A stretch of 64,000 bases of DNA, from positions 434,001-498,000 of the forward strand of contig CAWJON010000001.1 of assembly GCA_963844565.1 (NCBI GenBank), read 5' to 3'. Positions 17,927 through 26,895 of the stretch are shown here, one piece after another. The translations under genes were made by a program, and so were the position numbers. This DNA is from JAFEDN01 sp963844565 (lineage in GTDB: Bacteria > Pseudomonadota > Gammaproteobacteria > Coxiellales > Coxiellaceae). The notes below the pieces were generated by a model. It saw only the letters and a program-made list of their open reading frames with translations. It was not told the DNA's origin and did no database searches. Numbering within the stretch: position 1 is the stretch's first letter; every line of letters begins with the position of its first letter.

Positions 17927-18604
17927 ATGGGACATAGTGCATCACTAATTCAAGCACTCGTAGTTGCTATTTTGCCATTGATCTTTGCCATCACGGTGCA
18001 CGAGGCAGCCCATGGTTGGGTGGCTAGCAAATTAGGTGATAAGACTGCTTTGGTGTTAGGACGTGTGACTTTAAATCCGATCAAACATATCGATTTGATT
18101 GGCACGATCATTCTGCCCATTATTTTATTAATGTTAGGCGGTTTTATTTTTGGCTGGGCTAAACCCGTACCCATTGGCTGGCAGAATTTGAAAAATCCAC
18201 GTAGAGATATGGCTCTGGTTGCATTGGCTGGTCCGTTTGCCAATTTGTTAATGGCTTTGATTTGGGCAGGCATCGCAAAATTATCAGTAATTTATTTATC
18301 TGGACAAGCTCAGCCTTGGTTAAGTGTAACAGGGCAATTCTTAGAAGCGGCTGCTAACTTTGGAATAATCATCAATTGCTTATTGATGATTTTAAATTTA
18401 CTGCCCATTCCACCTTTGGATGGTAGCCGGGTTATCTCCAGTATTTTGCCCGTGCGAGCCGCCTATCAATATGAGAAATTGGAAGCTTTCGGCATCTGGA
18501 TTTTATTGGGTTTACTTTTATTGGGCGCGCTGAAGTATATATTATGGCCGCCAGTGGTGCTTTTAATTAAGTTTATTGGCAATTTATTTGGAATTAATAC
18601 ATGA
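17927..18604 (+). CDS. M50-family membrane metalloprotease (site-2 protease-like)
   Basis: 225 residues with about five or six hydrophobic segments. The zinc motif HEAAH is at 25-29 in the first membrane helix, and the third-ligand region NLLPIPPLDGSRV lies near 160-172. It belongs to the short M50B-type family without PDZ domains. The substrate is unknown; relatives cut transmembrane regulators or process membrane proteins. Its stop overlaps the tkt start as ATGA, and 17 bases separate it from dolP, so it is probably cotranscribed with both. Confidence 0.9.
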   Translation: MGHSASLIQALVVAILPLIFAITVHEAAHGWVASKLGDKTALVLGRVTLNPIKHIDLIGTIILPIILLMLGGFIFGWAKPVPIGWQNLKNPRRDMALVALAGPFANLLMALIWAGIAKLSVIYLSGQAQPWLSVTGQFLEAAANFGIIINCLLMILNLLPIPPLDGSRVISSILPVRAAYQYEKLEAFGIWILLGLLLLGALKYILWPPVVLLIKFIGNLFGINT

Positions 18605-20613
18605 CACCAACCAAAAGACAACTGGCCAATGCCATTCGTGTGCTGGCGATGGACGCAGTGCAAAAAGCTAATTCTGGACACCCGGGTATGCCGATGGGAA
18701 TGGCAGATATCGCCGAGGTTTTATGGCAAGATTTTTACCGCCATAATCCCAATAATCCGCATTGGCCCAATCGAGATCGTTTTATTCTTTCCAATGGCCA
18801 TGGGGCCATGTTGCAATATGCTTTGCTGCATTTAACCGGTTATGCATTATCCATTGAAGACTTAAAACAATTTCGACAACTCCATTCAAAAACGCCCGGC
18901 CATCCAGAACGACATGACACGCCAGGAGTTGAAACAACCACCGGTCCTTTGGGACAAGGTCTTGCCAATGGCGTCGGGATGGCAATCGTTGAACAATGGT
19001 TGGCGACTTACTTTAATCGTAAAAATTATTCCGTGGTGGATCATTTTACTTACGTTTTTGCCGGGGATGGTTGTTTAATGGAAGGCATTTCTCATGAGGC
19101 CTGTTCTTTAGCGGGCACCCTAGGCCTTGGCAAATTAATTGTTTTTTGGGATAACAATGGTATTTCGATTGATGGAGAGGTTCGCGGCTGGTTTACCGAG
19201 AACACTCCTCAGCGGTTTCGCGCTTATGGTTGGCAGGTAATTGAAGAAGTGGATGGTCATGACAGTCAGTCCATCGCTCAAGCTATCCTGCAATCTCGAG
19301 CTGAACCTAAACAACCCACCTTAATTTGTTGTCGAACAAAAATTGGTTTTGGATCCCCTAATTTGGCAGGTTCTGAAAAAGCCCATGGCTCTCCACTCGG
19401 AGAAAGAGAAGTGACATTGGTTCGTGAACAGTTAGGCTGGACGGAGCCACCGTTTAACATCCCGGCTGACATTGCTAGGTCTTGGAACCAACAACAAAAG
19501 GGGCAGCAATTTGAGGACAAATGGAACGAACTGTTTCAATCTTATCAAAAAGATTATCCCGAATTAGCTGCAGAGTTTTTACGTCGGGAACAAAATGATT
19601 TGCCCGCTAATTTTTATGCGATGGCTCATGAGTTTATCAAGAACTTGCAACAAAATGGCCAAGCGGTGGCCACCCGAAAAGCTTCGCAAAACTGCTTAAA
19701 CGCTTTCGCTCCGTTGTTGCCAGAATTGTTGGGAGGCTCCGCAGATTTAACCGAATCCAATTGCACCCATTGGCAAAAATCACAGTCCATTTCTAGTCAA
19801 AACTTTACCGGTAATTACATCAATTACGGCGTGCGTGAATTTGGTATGTCCGCCATTATGAACGGGATGGCTGTGCATGGTGGGGTTATCCCATACGGCG
19901 GAACTTTTTTAGTATTTTCAGATTATTCGCGCAATGCAGTTCGTTTAAGCGCGTTAATGCGTCAAAAAGTGATTTTTATTTTCAGTCATGACTCCATTGG
20001 TTTGGGGGAAGATGGCCCTACCCACCAGCCGATTGAGCATGCCGCTATGTTAAGAATGACTCCTGGATTACGGGTTTGGCGTCCGGCGGATGATGTTGAA
20101 ACCGCGGTTGCATGGCAGCAAGCTTTGCTTCACGCGGGGCCCAGTTGTTTATTATTAACTCGGCAAAATGTGCCTCACCAACCGCGCACTGCAGAAAGTT
20201 TGGAATCAGTGCAACGTGGGGGTTATATTTTATTAAAGGAGCAAGAAGAGCTCCAAGCCATTATTATTGCAACCGGCTCAGAGATTGCGATTGCGATGAC
20301 GGCGGCAAACCTGTTGCAACAACAGGGGATTGGAGTTCGTGTGGTATCCATGCCCTGCGCTGAAGTTTTTAAAGCCCAAGAAAAACATTATCGAGAAAAG
20401 GTTTTACCCAAACAGATTACTGCGCGAGTGGCAATTGAAGCTGGCGTAACGGATTATTGGTATCAATTTGTCGGCTTAGACGGTAAAGTTATTGGCATTG
20501 ATCGCTTTGGTTTATCGGCGCCTGCCAAAGAAATCTATCAGGAATTAGGATTAACTGCTGAAAATGTAATAGCAGCAATATATTCGATAATTCCTATATT
20601 AAAAACGGTTTAA
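18601..20613 (+). CDS. tkt: Transketolase
   Basis: 670 residues, normal length. Thiamine pyrophosphate and Mg2+ binding residues lie in GDGCLMEGISHEACS and WDNNGISIDG. The N-terminal GHPGMPMGMADIAEVLW is typical of bacterial enzymes, and the pyrimidine domain has GEDGPTHQPIEH. It transfers two-carbon units between sugar phosphates, linking the pentose phosphate pathway to the glycolytic genes just downstream. The ATG overlaps the preceding protease stop. gapA starts 18 bases after its end, with AGGAGA before the ATG. Confidence 0.97.
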   Translation: MTPTKRQLANAIRVLAMDAVQKANSGHPGMPMGMADIAEVLWQDFYRHNPNNPHWPNRDRFILSNGHGAMLQYALLHLTGYALSIEDLKQFRQLHSKTPGHPERHDTPGVETTTGPLGQGLANGVGMAIVEQWLATYFNRKNYSVVDHFTYVFAGDGCLMEGISHEACSLAGTLGLGKLIVFWDNNGISIDGEVRGWFTENTPQRFRAYGWQVIEEVDGHDSQSIAQAILQSRAEPKQPTLICCRTKIGFGSPNLAGSEKAHGSPLGEREVTLVREQLGWTEPPFNIPADIARSWNQQQKGQQFEDKWNELFQSYQKDYPELAAEFLRREQNDLPANFYAMAHEFIKNLQQNGQAVATRKASQNCLNAFAPLLPELLGGSADLTESNCTHWQKSQSISSQNFTGNYINYGVREFGMSAIMNGMAVHGGVIPYGGTFLVFSDYSRNAVRLSALMRQKVIFIFSHDSIGLGEDGPTHQPIEHAAMLRMTPGLRVWRPADDVETAVAWQQALLHAGPSCLLLTRQNVPHQPRTAESLESVQRGGYILLKEQEELQAIIIATGSEIAIAMTAANLLQQQGIGVRVVSMPCAEVFKAQEKHYREKVLPKQITARVAIEAGVTDYWYQFVGLDGKVIGIDRFGLSAPAKEIYQELGLTAENVIAAIYSIIPILKTV

Positions 20614-20631
20614 ATAATAATAGGAGAACAC

Positions 20632-21642
20632 ATGACAATCAAAATAGCTATTAATGGTTTCGGTCGAATTGGACGTAATATTCTTCGTGCTTTATATGAA
20701 GAGAATGAGCGCAATGATTTTACCGTGGTTGCCGTAAATGATCTCGGCGATGTAGCGACCAATGCACATCTTTTGAAGTATGACAGTATTCACGGCCAAT
20801 TTCGGGGGCAGGTTTCTACCGAAGGAAAAGATTTGGTGGTGAACGGCGATAAGATTCGCTGCTGCGCTGAGAAAGATCCTGCTAATTTGCCTTGGCGTGA
20901 ATTGGGCGTTGATGTGGTGATGGAATGCACTGGTCTTTTTACCGAACGAGATAAAGCCAGCTTGCATTTGAAGGCCGGCGCTAAAAAAGTGCTGATTTCC
21001 GCTCCTGCCGGCAAAGATGTTGACGCGACGGTGGTTTACGGTGTAAATCACACCATCTTGAAGCCTGAGCATACCATCGTTTCCAATGCTTCTTGCACCA
21101 CCAATTGTATTGCGCCTTTAGTGAAGCCGTTACATGAAGCCTTAAAGATCAAACACGGCTTGATGGTTACCATTCATGCGTATACCAATGATCAACGCTT
21201 AACCGATAGCCCACATAAGGACCTGCATCGCGCGCGTGCTGCCGCGTTGTCATTAATCCCCAGTAAAACGGGTGCAGCTTCGGCAGTTGGATTAGTTTTA
21301 CCTGAATTGGCTGGAAAGTTGGATGGTTATGCCATTCGTGTTCCTGTTCCTAATGTATCCCTTGTAGATTTAACCTTTGAAACGGACACTAAGACCTCAG
21401 TTGAAGCCGTTAATCGAATTGTTAAAGAAGCTTCGGAAAGCGCAGCGCTAAAAGGCATCTTAAATTATAATACCGAAGCTTTGGTGTCTATCGATTTTAA
21501 CCATTGTCCAGCCTCTTCAACCTTTGATGCGACTCAAACTCGAGTAATTGATGGTGGAATGGTGAAAGTGGTTGCTTGGTATGACAACGAATGGGGCTTT
21601 TCAAATCGAATGCTAGATGTTGCTCGGATTCTAGGCAAATAA
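20632..21642 (+). CDS. gapA: Glyceraldehyde-3-phosphate dehydrogenase, type I
   Basis: 336 residues. The NAD-binding Rossmann motif is INGFGRIGRN at 7-16. The catalytic Cys155 is in SNASCTTNC and the substrate region has HAYTNDQRLTD. The C-terminus has WYDNEWGFSNRM. It oxidises glyceraldehyde-3-phosphate to 1,3-bisphosphoglycerate, which pgk uses. AGGAGA lies just before the ATG. A probable terminator follows it, so pgk is separated from it by about 640 bases, unlike the close spacing of the rest of the block. Confidence 0.98.
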   Translation: MTIKIAINGFGRIGRNILRALYEENERNDFTVVAVNDLGDVATNAHLLKYDSIHGQFRGQVSTEGKDLVVNGDKIRCCAEKDPANLPWRELGVDVVMECTGLFTERDKASLHLKAGAKKVLISAPAGKDVDATVVYGVNHTILKPEHTIVSNASCTTNCIAPLVKPLHEALKIKHGLMVTIHAYTNDQRLTDSPHKDLHRARAAALSLIPSKTGAASAVGLVLPELAGKLDGYAIRVPVPNVSLVDLTFETDTKTSVEAVNRIVKEASESAALKGILNYNTEALVSIDFNHCPASSTFDATQTRVIDGGMVKVVAWYDNEWGFSNRMLDVARILGK

Positions 21643-21752
21643 ATGCATAATTATGTATATTTAAGTGAAATATCGCATAAGTTTCAAGTAAAAAAATTTT
21701 TAATTTCTTAAAAAAGCTTGATTAATGCGATTCTCTTGTGCAAACTAACCTG

Positions 21753-21823
21753 AAGGCGTTAAAAGCTTTTTGCTTAATCCTTAAAACTAATACCAAGCAC
21801 CTAGCTTCTTAACGCCTTTTTTA
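21753..21823 (+). terminator. Probable gapA terminator (long-loop inverted repeat with T tract)
   Basis: AAGGCGTTAA at 21753-21762 pairs perfectly with TTAACGCCTT at 21809-21818, followed by a run of T. The loop of 46 bases can form smaller stems (AAGC / GCTT). The long loop leaves open a small structured RNA instead of a simple terminator. Confidence 0.5.
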
Positions 21824-22102
21824 AACTTTTTCAAACAGAGCTTTGAGCGGCGTACAATCCATAATAGTTTCGGCAGCTTGTCGAAATATATCCAAAATTT
21901 CTTTTGTGCTCAGATTGCTGTCTTTACGAGATTCAACAATTATTTTGGTAAGTTTGCAGGCCACCTTCATATGTTCAACTGAAGCTTCAGCCACCTGACC
22001 AAAAGTACTTAACATATCTTCTTCGCCCGTTAAGTCATCCCCTGCTAATAACGAATCATAAATATCTTCTTCAGGGGGTAACATAGATTTTTTTTTCGAC
22101 AT
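21821..22102 (-). CDS. Small acidic hypothetical protein between gapA and pgk
   Basis: 93 residues from the ATG at 22102, which has AAGGA nine bases upstream; the frame also has an ATG at 22111. The N-terminus is basic (MSKKKSML) and followed by an acidic stretch (PPEEDIYDSLLAGDDLTGEED). The rest looks helical, with LSTKEILDIFRQAAETI. There is no signal peptide, membrane segment or known domain. It lies on the opposite strand inside an otherwise plus-strand glycolytic block, which suggests a lineage-specific insertion. Confidence 0.6.
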   Translation of the reverse strand: MSKKKSMLPPEEDIYDSLLAGDDLTGEEDMLSTFGQVAEASVEHMKVACKLTKIIVESRKDSNLSTKEILDIFRQAAETIMDCTPLKALFEKV

Positions 22103-22283
22103 AACGCACATTCCTTAATGTTTGATTTAAAAACACAGATATATTAAGGATTAGCAACCTTTATCGCAAGCATAATTTGGGATATTAAGAGTTCCTCGCG
22201 GAATGAAACTTCTCTTTACGCGATGTGCGATCGTAAGGGGAGCTGCTGGAAATTTATTGGAGGCAGGTGTATGATGGCTTACC

Positions 22284-23474
22284 ATGAGTATTATGAATGT
22301 ATTAAACATGAAAGACGTTGACTTGGCCAATCGCCGAGTTATTATTCGGGAAGACTTGAACGTTCCCATGCAGGATGGGCAAATTACCGACTTAACACGA
22401 ATTGAAAAATCTCTCCCCACTATCCAATATGCAATCAAGTCTAAGGCGAAAATTATTATTCTATCGCATTTGGGAAGACCCAAAGAAGGCCAATTCGATC
22501 CGCAATATTCACTGGCTCCAGTTGCAAAAGCCTTGTCTACAGCGTTGGGACAAGATGTCCAATTGTCAAATAATTGGTTAGATGGCATTGAGATTAAACC
22601 GGGCCAAGTTATTTTAGCTGAAAATGTCCGCTTTCTTCCCGGAGAAGAAAAAAATGATCCCTCGCTTGCTAAAAAAATGGCCAATCAGGGCGACATTTTT
22701 GTTATGGACGCCTTTGCTACAGCGCATCGCGCACAAGCTTCAACCGTTGGCATTAGCGAATATGCTAAGGTAGCCTGTGCAGGTTTCTTACTATTAGAAG
22801 AATTAGAAGCGTTATCTAAAACTCTTGAAAATCCAGCCAGACCCTTAGTTGCAATTGTTGGCGGCTCTAAGGTCTCAACCAAACTTCACTTATTAGAAAA
22901 CTTATTAACTAAAGTAAATCGTTTGATTGTTGGCGGTGGCATAGCCAATACTTTCTTAGCGGCCACCGGCATGCCGGTCGGAAAATCTTTATATGAACCT
23001 GAGTGGCTTGAGAAAGCGCTTATTCTTTTAGAAAAGGCTGTGCAACTTGGTGTTGATATCCCTTTGCCACAGGATGTGGTGGTGGGCCAATCATTTGATA
23101 AAAATACGCCGGCGATAATCAAACCGGTTGCGGAAGTCCAACCCAACGAAATGATTTTAGACATCGGGCCCCAAACTGCCAAAAATTATACAAGATTTAT
23201 GGCAGACGCTAAAACAATTGTCTGGAATGGCCCAGTGGGTGTTTTTGAATTTCCAGCTTTTAGCCAAGGAACAAAAACTTTGGCGAAAGCGGTTACTGAA
23301 AGTTCAGCCTATTCAATTGCAGGAGGAGGAGATACGCTAGCTGCTTTAGCCCAGTTTGGATTAAGCGATAAAATTTCATACATTAGTACCGGTGGCGGCG
23401 CCTTTTTAGAATTTTTGGAAGGGGTGGATTTGCCAGCGGTTCGAATTTTAATTAAAAGAGCGCAATCTTCATGA
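22284..23474 (+). CDS. pgk: Phosphoglycerate kinase
   Basis: 396 residues. Substrate-binding RVIIREDLNVPM and LSHLGRPKEG are at the N-terminus, AENVRFLPGEEKNDP follows, and the nucleotide region has SIAGGGDTLAAL near the end. It makes ATP from 1,3-bisphosphoglycerate. The start is uncertain: ATGs at 22284, 22293 and 22308 are all in frame, and the only good Shine-Dalgarno (GGAGG at 22259-22263) is best spaced for an out-of-frame ATG at 22271. The stop overlaps the pyk start as ATGA. Confidence 0.96.
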   Translation: MSIMNVLNMKDVDLANRRVIIREDLNVPMQDGQITDLTRIEKSLPTIQYAIKSKAKIIILSHLGRPKEGQFDPQYSLAPVAKALSTALGQDVQLSNNWLDGIEIKPGQVILAENVRFLPGEEKNDPSLAKKMANQGDIFVMDAFATAHRAQASTVGISEYAKVACAGFLLLEELEALSKTLENPARPLVAIVGGSKVSTKLHLLENLLTKVNRLIVGGGIANTFLAATGMPVGKSLYEPEWLEKALILLEKAVQLGVDIPLPQDVVVGQSFDKNTPAIIKPVAEVQPNEMILDIGPQTAKNYTRFMADAKTIVWNGPVGVFEFPAFSQGTKTLAKAVTESSAYSIAGGGDTLAALAQFGLSDKISYISTGGGAFLEFLEGVDLPAVRILIKRAQSS

Positions 23475-24937
23475 TAAAAACAGATCATCTTGTTCGACGA
23501 ACTAAAATTATTGCAACGTTAGGTCCAGCTACAGATACCCCAGGCACATTAGCCAGTATGATTACTGCAGGGGTGAATGTGGTTCGTCTCAATTTCTCTC
23601 ACGGTTCACCTGAGGATCACCAAAAACGTATCGAAAATGTCAGAAAAATTGCTGCTGAACAAAACAAAGTGATAGGCATACTGGCCGATTTGCAAGGGCC
23701 GAAAATTCGTGTGGCTAATTTTAGAGAAAAAAAAGTTATTTTAAAGGCAGGTGATACGTTCATCTTGGATGCTTCTTTGGATGATGATGCCGGAACCGTT
23801 GAACAAGTGGGTATCGACTATAAAAATTTACCCAATGATGTCGTTCCAAAAGATATTTTATTGTTGGACGATGGGCGCTTGCGTTTACAAGTTGAATCGG
23901 TAAAGCCTCCTCGTATTATTTGTAGAGTCCTGGTGGGGGGAGTGTTGTCTAACCACAAGGGAATTAATCGTTTGGGTGGCGGTTTAACTGCAGACGCTAT
24001 TACCGAAAAAGATAAACAGGATTTACAATTTGCTTTGAGTTTTGATGTGGATTATATCGCAATTTCTTTTCCTAGGAACGCGGAAGATATCAATAACGCA
24101 CGTCGCTTGATAGAACAATACAGCGTTAATTCTAAAGGCAACGCCACTGGAATTATTGCAAAAATTGAGCGTACCGAAGCAGTCACGGCTATCGATGAAA
24201 TTATTATTGCCAGCGATGGCGTGATGGTCGCCAGAGGTGATCTGGCGGTTGAAATTGGGGATGCAGAAGTCCCCATCGTGCAAAAAGATATAATCCGTCG
24301 AGCGCGACATCTGAATAAACCGGTGATCATCGCGACACAAATGATGGAAAGCATGGTAAGTTCTTCCGTTCCCACCCGGGCGGAAGTATCTGATGTGGCC
24401 AATGCAGTTTTGGATCAAGCAGACGCCGTCATGCTATCTGCTGAAACAGCCAGCGGTCAATATCCAATTGAGGTGGTTGAGTCCATGGCTCGAGTCTGTC
24501 GAACGGTGGAAAAACACCCTACTTTACACGTTTCCAGACATCGTCTTGAGGCCCGCTTCGAGCGGGTTGATGAAGCCGTCGCCATGTCGACGATGTATGC
24601 TGCCAATCATTTAGACATTACTGCTATTTTGGCGCTGACCGAGTCGGGGAAAACTCCTTTGTGGATGTCTCGTATCCGTACCGCCATCCCAATTTATGGA
24701 TTAAGCCGTTACCCTAAAACGCTCGGCAAAATGTCACTTTATCGGGGTGTATTTCCAATCAGCTTTGATGTGACAAAATTTAATTATGAAATGCTTGACC
24801 GTGAAGCGACCCGTGTCGTCAATCAATTAAATCTGGTACATGAAGATGATCTCGTGGTTCTAACCAAGGGCGATCACATTGGGATTACTGGAAGCTCAAA
24901 TGTGATGAAAATCTTAAAAGTTGGGGATGTATTGTAA
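23471..24937 (+). CDS. pyk: Pyruvate kinase
   Basis: 488 residues. Typical motifs are TLGPATDTPG, NFSHGSPEDH, the barrel stretch IIAKIERTEAV with the active-site Lys, GVMVARGDLAVEIG, and the signature IIATQMMESM. The C-terminal domain is complete and ends with GSSNVMKIL. It converts phosphoenolpyruvate and ADP to pyruvate and ATP. It is translationally coupled to pgk, and the small membrane protein gene and fba follow within 220 bases. Confidence 0.97.
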   Translation: MIKTDHLVRRTKIIATLGPATDTPGTLASMITAGVNVVRLNFSHGSPEDHQKRIENVRKIAAEQNKVIGILADLQGPKIRVANFREKKVILKAGDTFILDASLDDDAGTVEQVGIDYKNLPNDVVPKDILLLDDGRLRLQVESVKPPRIICRVLVGGVLSNHKGINRLGGGLTADAITEKDKQDLQFALSFDVDYIAISFPRNAEDINNARRLIEQYSVNSKGNATGIIAKIERTEAVTAIDEIIIASDGVMVARGDLAVEIGDAEVPIVQKDIIRRARHLNKPVIIATQMMESMVSSSVPTRAEVSDVANAVLDQADAVMLSAETASGQYPIEVVESMARVCRTVEKHPTLHVSRHRLEARFERVDEAVAMSTMYAANHLDITAILALTESGKTPLWMSRIRTAIPIYGLSRYPKTLGKMSLYRGVFPISFDVTKFNYEMLDREATRVVNQLNLVHEDDLVVLTKGDHIGITGSSNVMKILKVGDVL

Positions 24938-24945
24938 GGTAGTTC

Positions 24946-25143
24946 ATGAACCATTGGACAACGATCCTTTATGCTATTACCGCTGCTTTGCTAATATGGT
25001 ATTTGGTGCGAACCGTTCGCCATAACCCTCAAGCGTTTAGCAAAGAAAATTTTGGCAAAAGTATTTATACCATGGGACTGCTGACTTTATTACTTTTGAT
25101 CGTTATTTTTTTGGGAATTTTATTTATACGTTCCAATTCATAA
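24946..25143 (+). CDS. Small protein with two membrane segments (twin transmembrane type)
   Basis: 65 residues. One hydrophobic helix lies at about 7-24 (ILYAITAALLIWYLVRTV) and a second at about 42-61 (YTMGLLTLLLLIVIFLGILFI), joined by a polar loop. This layout resembles the DUF2909-type twin-transmembrane proteins of gammaproteobacteria, but I cannot confirm the family. It sits between pyk and fba, 8 bases after pyk, and is probably cotranscribed. No function is known. Confidence 0.7.
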   Translation: MNHWTTILYAITAALLIWYLVRTVRHNPQAFSKENFGKSIYTMGLLTLLLLIVIFLGILFIRSNS

Positions 25144-25156
25144 AGAGGAGATAATA

Positions 25157-26206
25157 ATGGCTTTAATTACTTTACGACAACTTCTTGACCATGCTGCAGA
25201 AAACGATTACGGAGTGCCTGCTTTTAATGTCAATAACATGGAACAATTGAGAGCGGTAATGGAGGCAGCACAAGAAGTTAACAGCCCTGTGATTGTGCAA
25301 GCTTCTGCGGGGGCACGTGAGTATGCAGGGCCGACATTCATTTATCATCTGGTGCAAGCTGCCTTACAAGAATGGCCTGATTTACCTATTTGTTTACATC
25401 AAGACCATGGCGCATCTCCTGGAGTCTGTATTCGTTCTATTCAGCTGGGCTTCACTTCGGTAATGATGGATGGTTCTTTAAAAGAAGATATGAAAACTCC
25501 TAGTGATTTTGCTTACAATACCGCTACCACTAAAAAAGTTACCGAAGTCGCACACGCTTGCGGGGTTTCCGTAGAAGGAGAGTTAGGCGTATTAGGTTCT
25601 TTGGAAACTAAAATGGCGGGCGAAGAAGATGGTTCCGGCGCCGAAGGCGAATTGCATGACAACCAGATGTTGACCGATCCAGATCAAGCAGCAGAATTTG
25701 TTAAAGCAACGGGTGTCGATGCTTTAGCCATTGCGATTGGAACCAGTCATGGCGCCTATAAATTTTCACGGCCCCCCACTGGTGATATTTTGGTAATCGA
25801 CCGAATCAAAGAAATACATAAACGAATTCCCAATACCCACTTGGTGATGCATGGCTCTTCTTCAGTTCCCCAAGATTGGTTGGCGATCATTAATCAATAT
25901 GGCGGCAAAATCAAAGAAACTTATGGGGTTCCAGTTGAAGAAATTTGTAAGGGTATCAAATCCGGTGTGCGTAAAGTAAATATTGATACCGATTTAAGAT
26001 TGGCTGCAACCGGCGCTATCCGCCAGTTTTTTGCTAAAAACCCTGAAGCATTTGATCCACGCAAATATTTGGGTGAATCCCGTAAGGCGATGAAGAAAAT
26101 TTGTAAAGAACGTTATGAGGCATTTGGTACGGCCGGACAGGCTTCTCGCATCAAAGTGCTTACGGCAGATCAAATGTCTCAGCGTTATAAGAATGGCGAT
26201 ATTTAA
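25157..26206 (+). CDS. fba: Fructose-bisphosphate aldolase, class II
   Basis: 349 residues. Zinc and substrate motifs are CLHQDHGAS, VEGELGVLGS, AIGTSHGAYKF and HGSSSVP, and the C-terminal part has VRKVNIDTDLRLA. It splits fructose-1,6-bisphosphate in glycolysis and works in reverse in gluconeogenesis. GAGGAG precedes the ATG. The engB start codon follows the stop directly. It completes the tkt-gapA-pgk-pyk-fba block. Confidence 0.97.
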   Translation: MALITLRQLLDHAAENDYGVPAFNVNNMEQLRAVMEAAQEVNSPVIVQASAGAREYAGPTFIYHLVQAALQEWPDLPICLHQDHGASPGVCIRSIQLGFTSVMMDGSLKEDMKTPSDFAYNTATTKKVTEVAHACGVSVEGELGVLGSLETKMAGEEDGSGAEGELHDNQMLTDPDQAAEFVKATGVDALAIAIGTSHGAYKFSRPPTGDILVIDRIKEIHKRIPNTHLVMHGSSSVPQDWLAIINQYGGKIKETYGVPVEEICKGIKSGVRKVNIDTDLRLAATGAIRQFFAKNPEAFDPRKYLGESRKAMKKICKERYEAFGTAGQASRIKVLTADQMSQRYKNGDI

Positions 26207-26821
26207 ATGGCTAAAGAACGCTTGGTAAAATTTGATTATCATCATACACAATTTTTAAAAAGCGTTGCTGAGCTGCATCAATTGCCGGTTGATAAAGGGT
26301 GGGAAATTGCGGTAATTGGACGTTCGAACGCCGGGAAATCAAGCGCGATTAATGCGATTACCGGCATTCGCGGTTTGGCCCGCACCAGCAGTGTTCCTGG
26401 GCATACTCAACATATAAATATTTTCCCCGTCACCCATGATCACCGATTAATGGACTTGCCAGGATATGGCTATGCGAAGGTACCACGAATTGTCAAAGAA
26501 CGTTGGCAAAAAACCACCAACGAATATTTGGAAAGCAGAGATTGTTTGCGTGGCTTGCTGCTGGTAATGGACATTCGTCATCCTTTGAAAGAGATGGATT
26601 CGCAATTGATTACCTGGTCTGTTCATTGCAGTGTCCCTGTCCATATTTTATTAACCAAAGCCGATAAACTTTCTTCAGCAGAATCGCGCAAAGTGTTAAA
26701 GACAGTTATGGAAGCCTTAGAGCCATTCGGCAATACAGTTACTGCACAAGTTTTCTCTGCCATGGCTCCTACTGGAGTAGATGAAGCCAGAGTCCGCCTA
26801 GACCACTGGTTTTCGGTATAG
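26207..26821 (+). CDS. engB: Ribosome-biogenesis GTP-binding protein EngB (YihA/YsxC)
   Basis: 204 residues, normal for the family. G1 is GRSNAGKSS, G3 is DLPGYGYAKV and G4 is LLTKADKL. EngB is a GTPase needed for assembly of the large ribosomal subunit and is usually essential. The ATG is adjacent to the fba stop codon, so translation is probably coupled. A hairpin follows before the convergent L,D-transpeptidase gene. Confidence 0.96.
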   Translation: MAKERLVKFDYHHTQFLKSVAELHQLPVDKGWEIAVIGRSNAGKSSAINAITGIRGLARTSSVPGHTQHINIFPVTHDHRLMDLPGYGYAKVPRIVKERWQKTTNEYLESRDCLRGLLLVMDIRHPLKEMDSQLITWSVHCSVPVHILLTKADKLSSAESRKVLKTVMEALEPFGNTVTAQVFSAMAPTGVDEARVRLDHWFSV

Positions 26822-26839
26822 AACGCACTTTGTAGCAAG

Positions 26840-26870
26840 GAACGCTCACTGGGCTCAAAACTGAGCGTTC
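26840..26870. terminator. Hairpin between convergent engB and L,D-transpeptidase genes
   Basis: GAACGCTCA at 26840-26848 pairs perfectly with TGAGCGTTC at 26862-26870 across a 13-base loop. There is no clear T tract, so it may act as a weak bidirectional terminator or only protect transcript ends. Confidence 0.45.
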
Positions 26871-26895
26871 TCATACTGTCAGGTATAATACTTGC

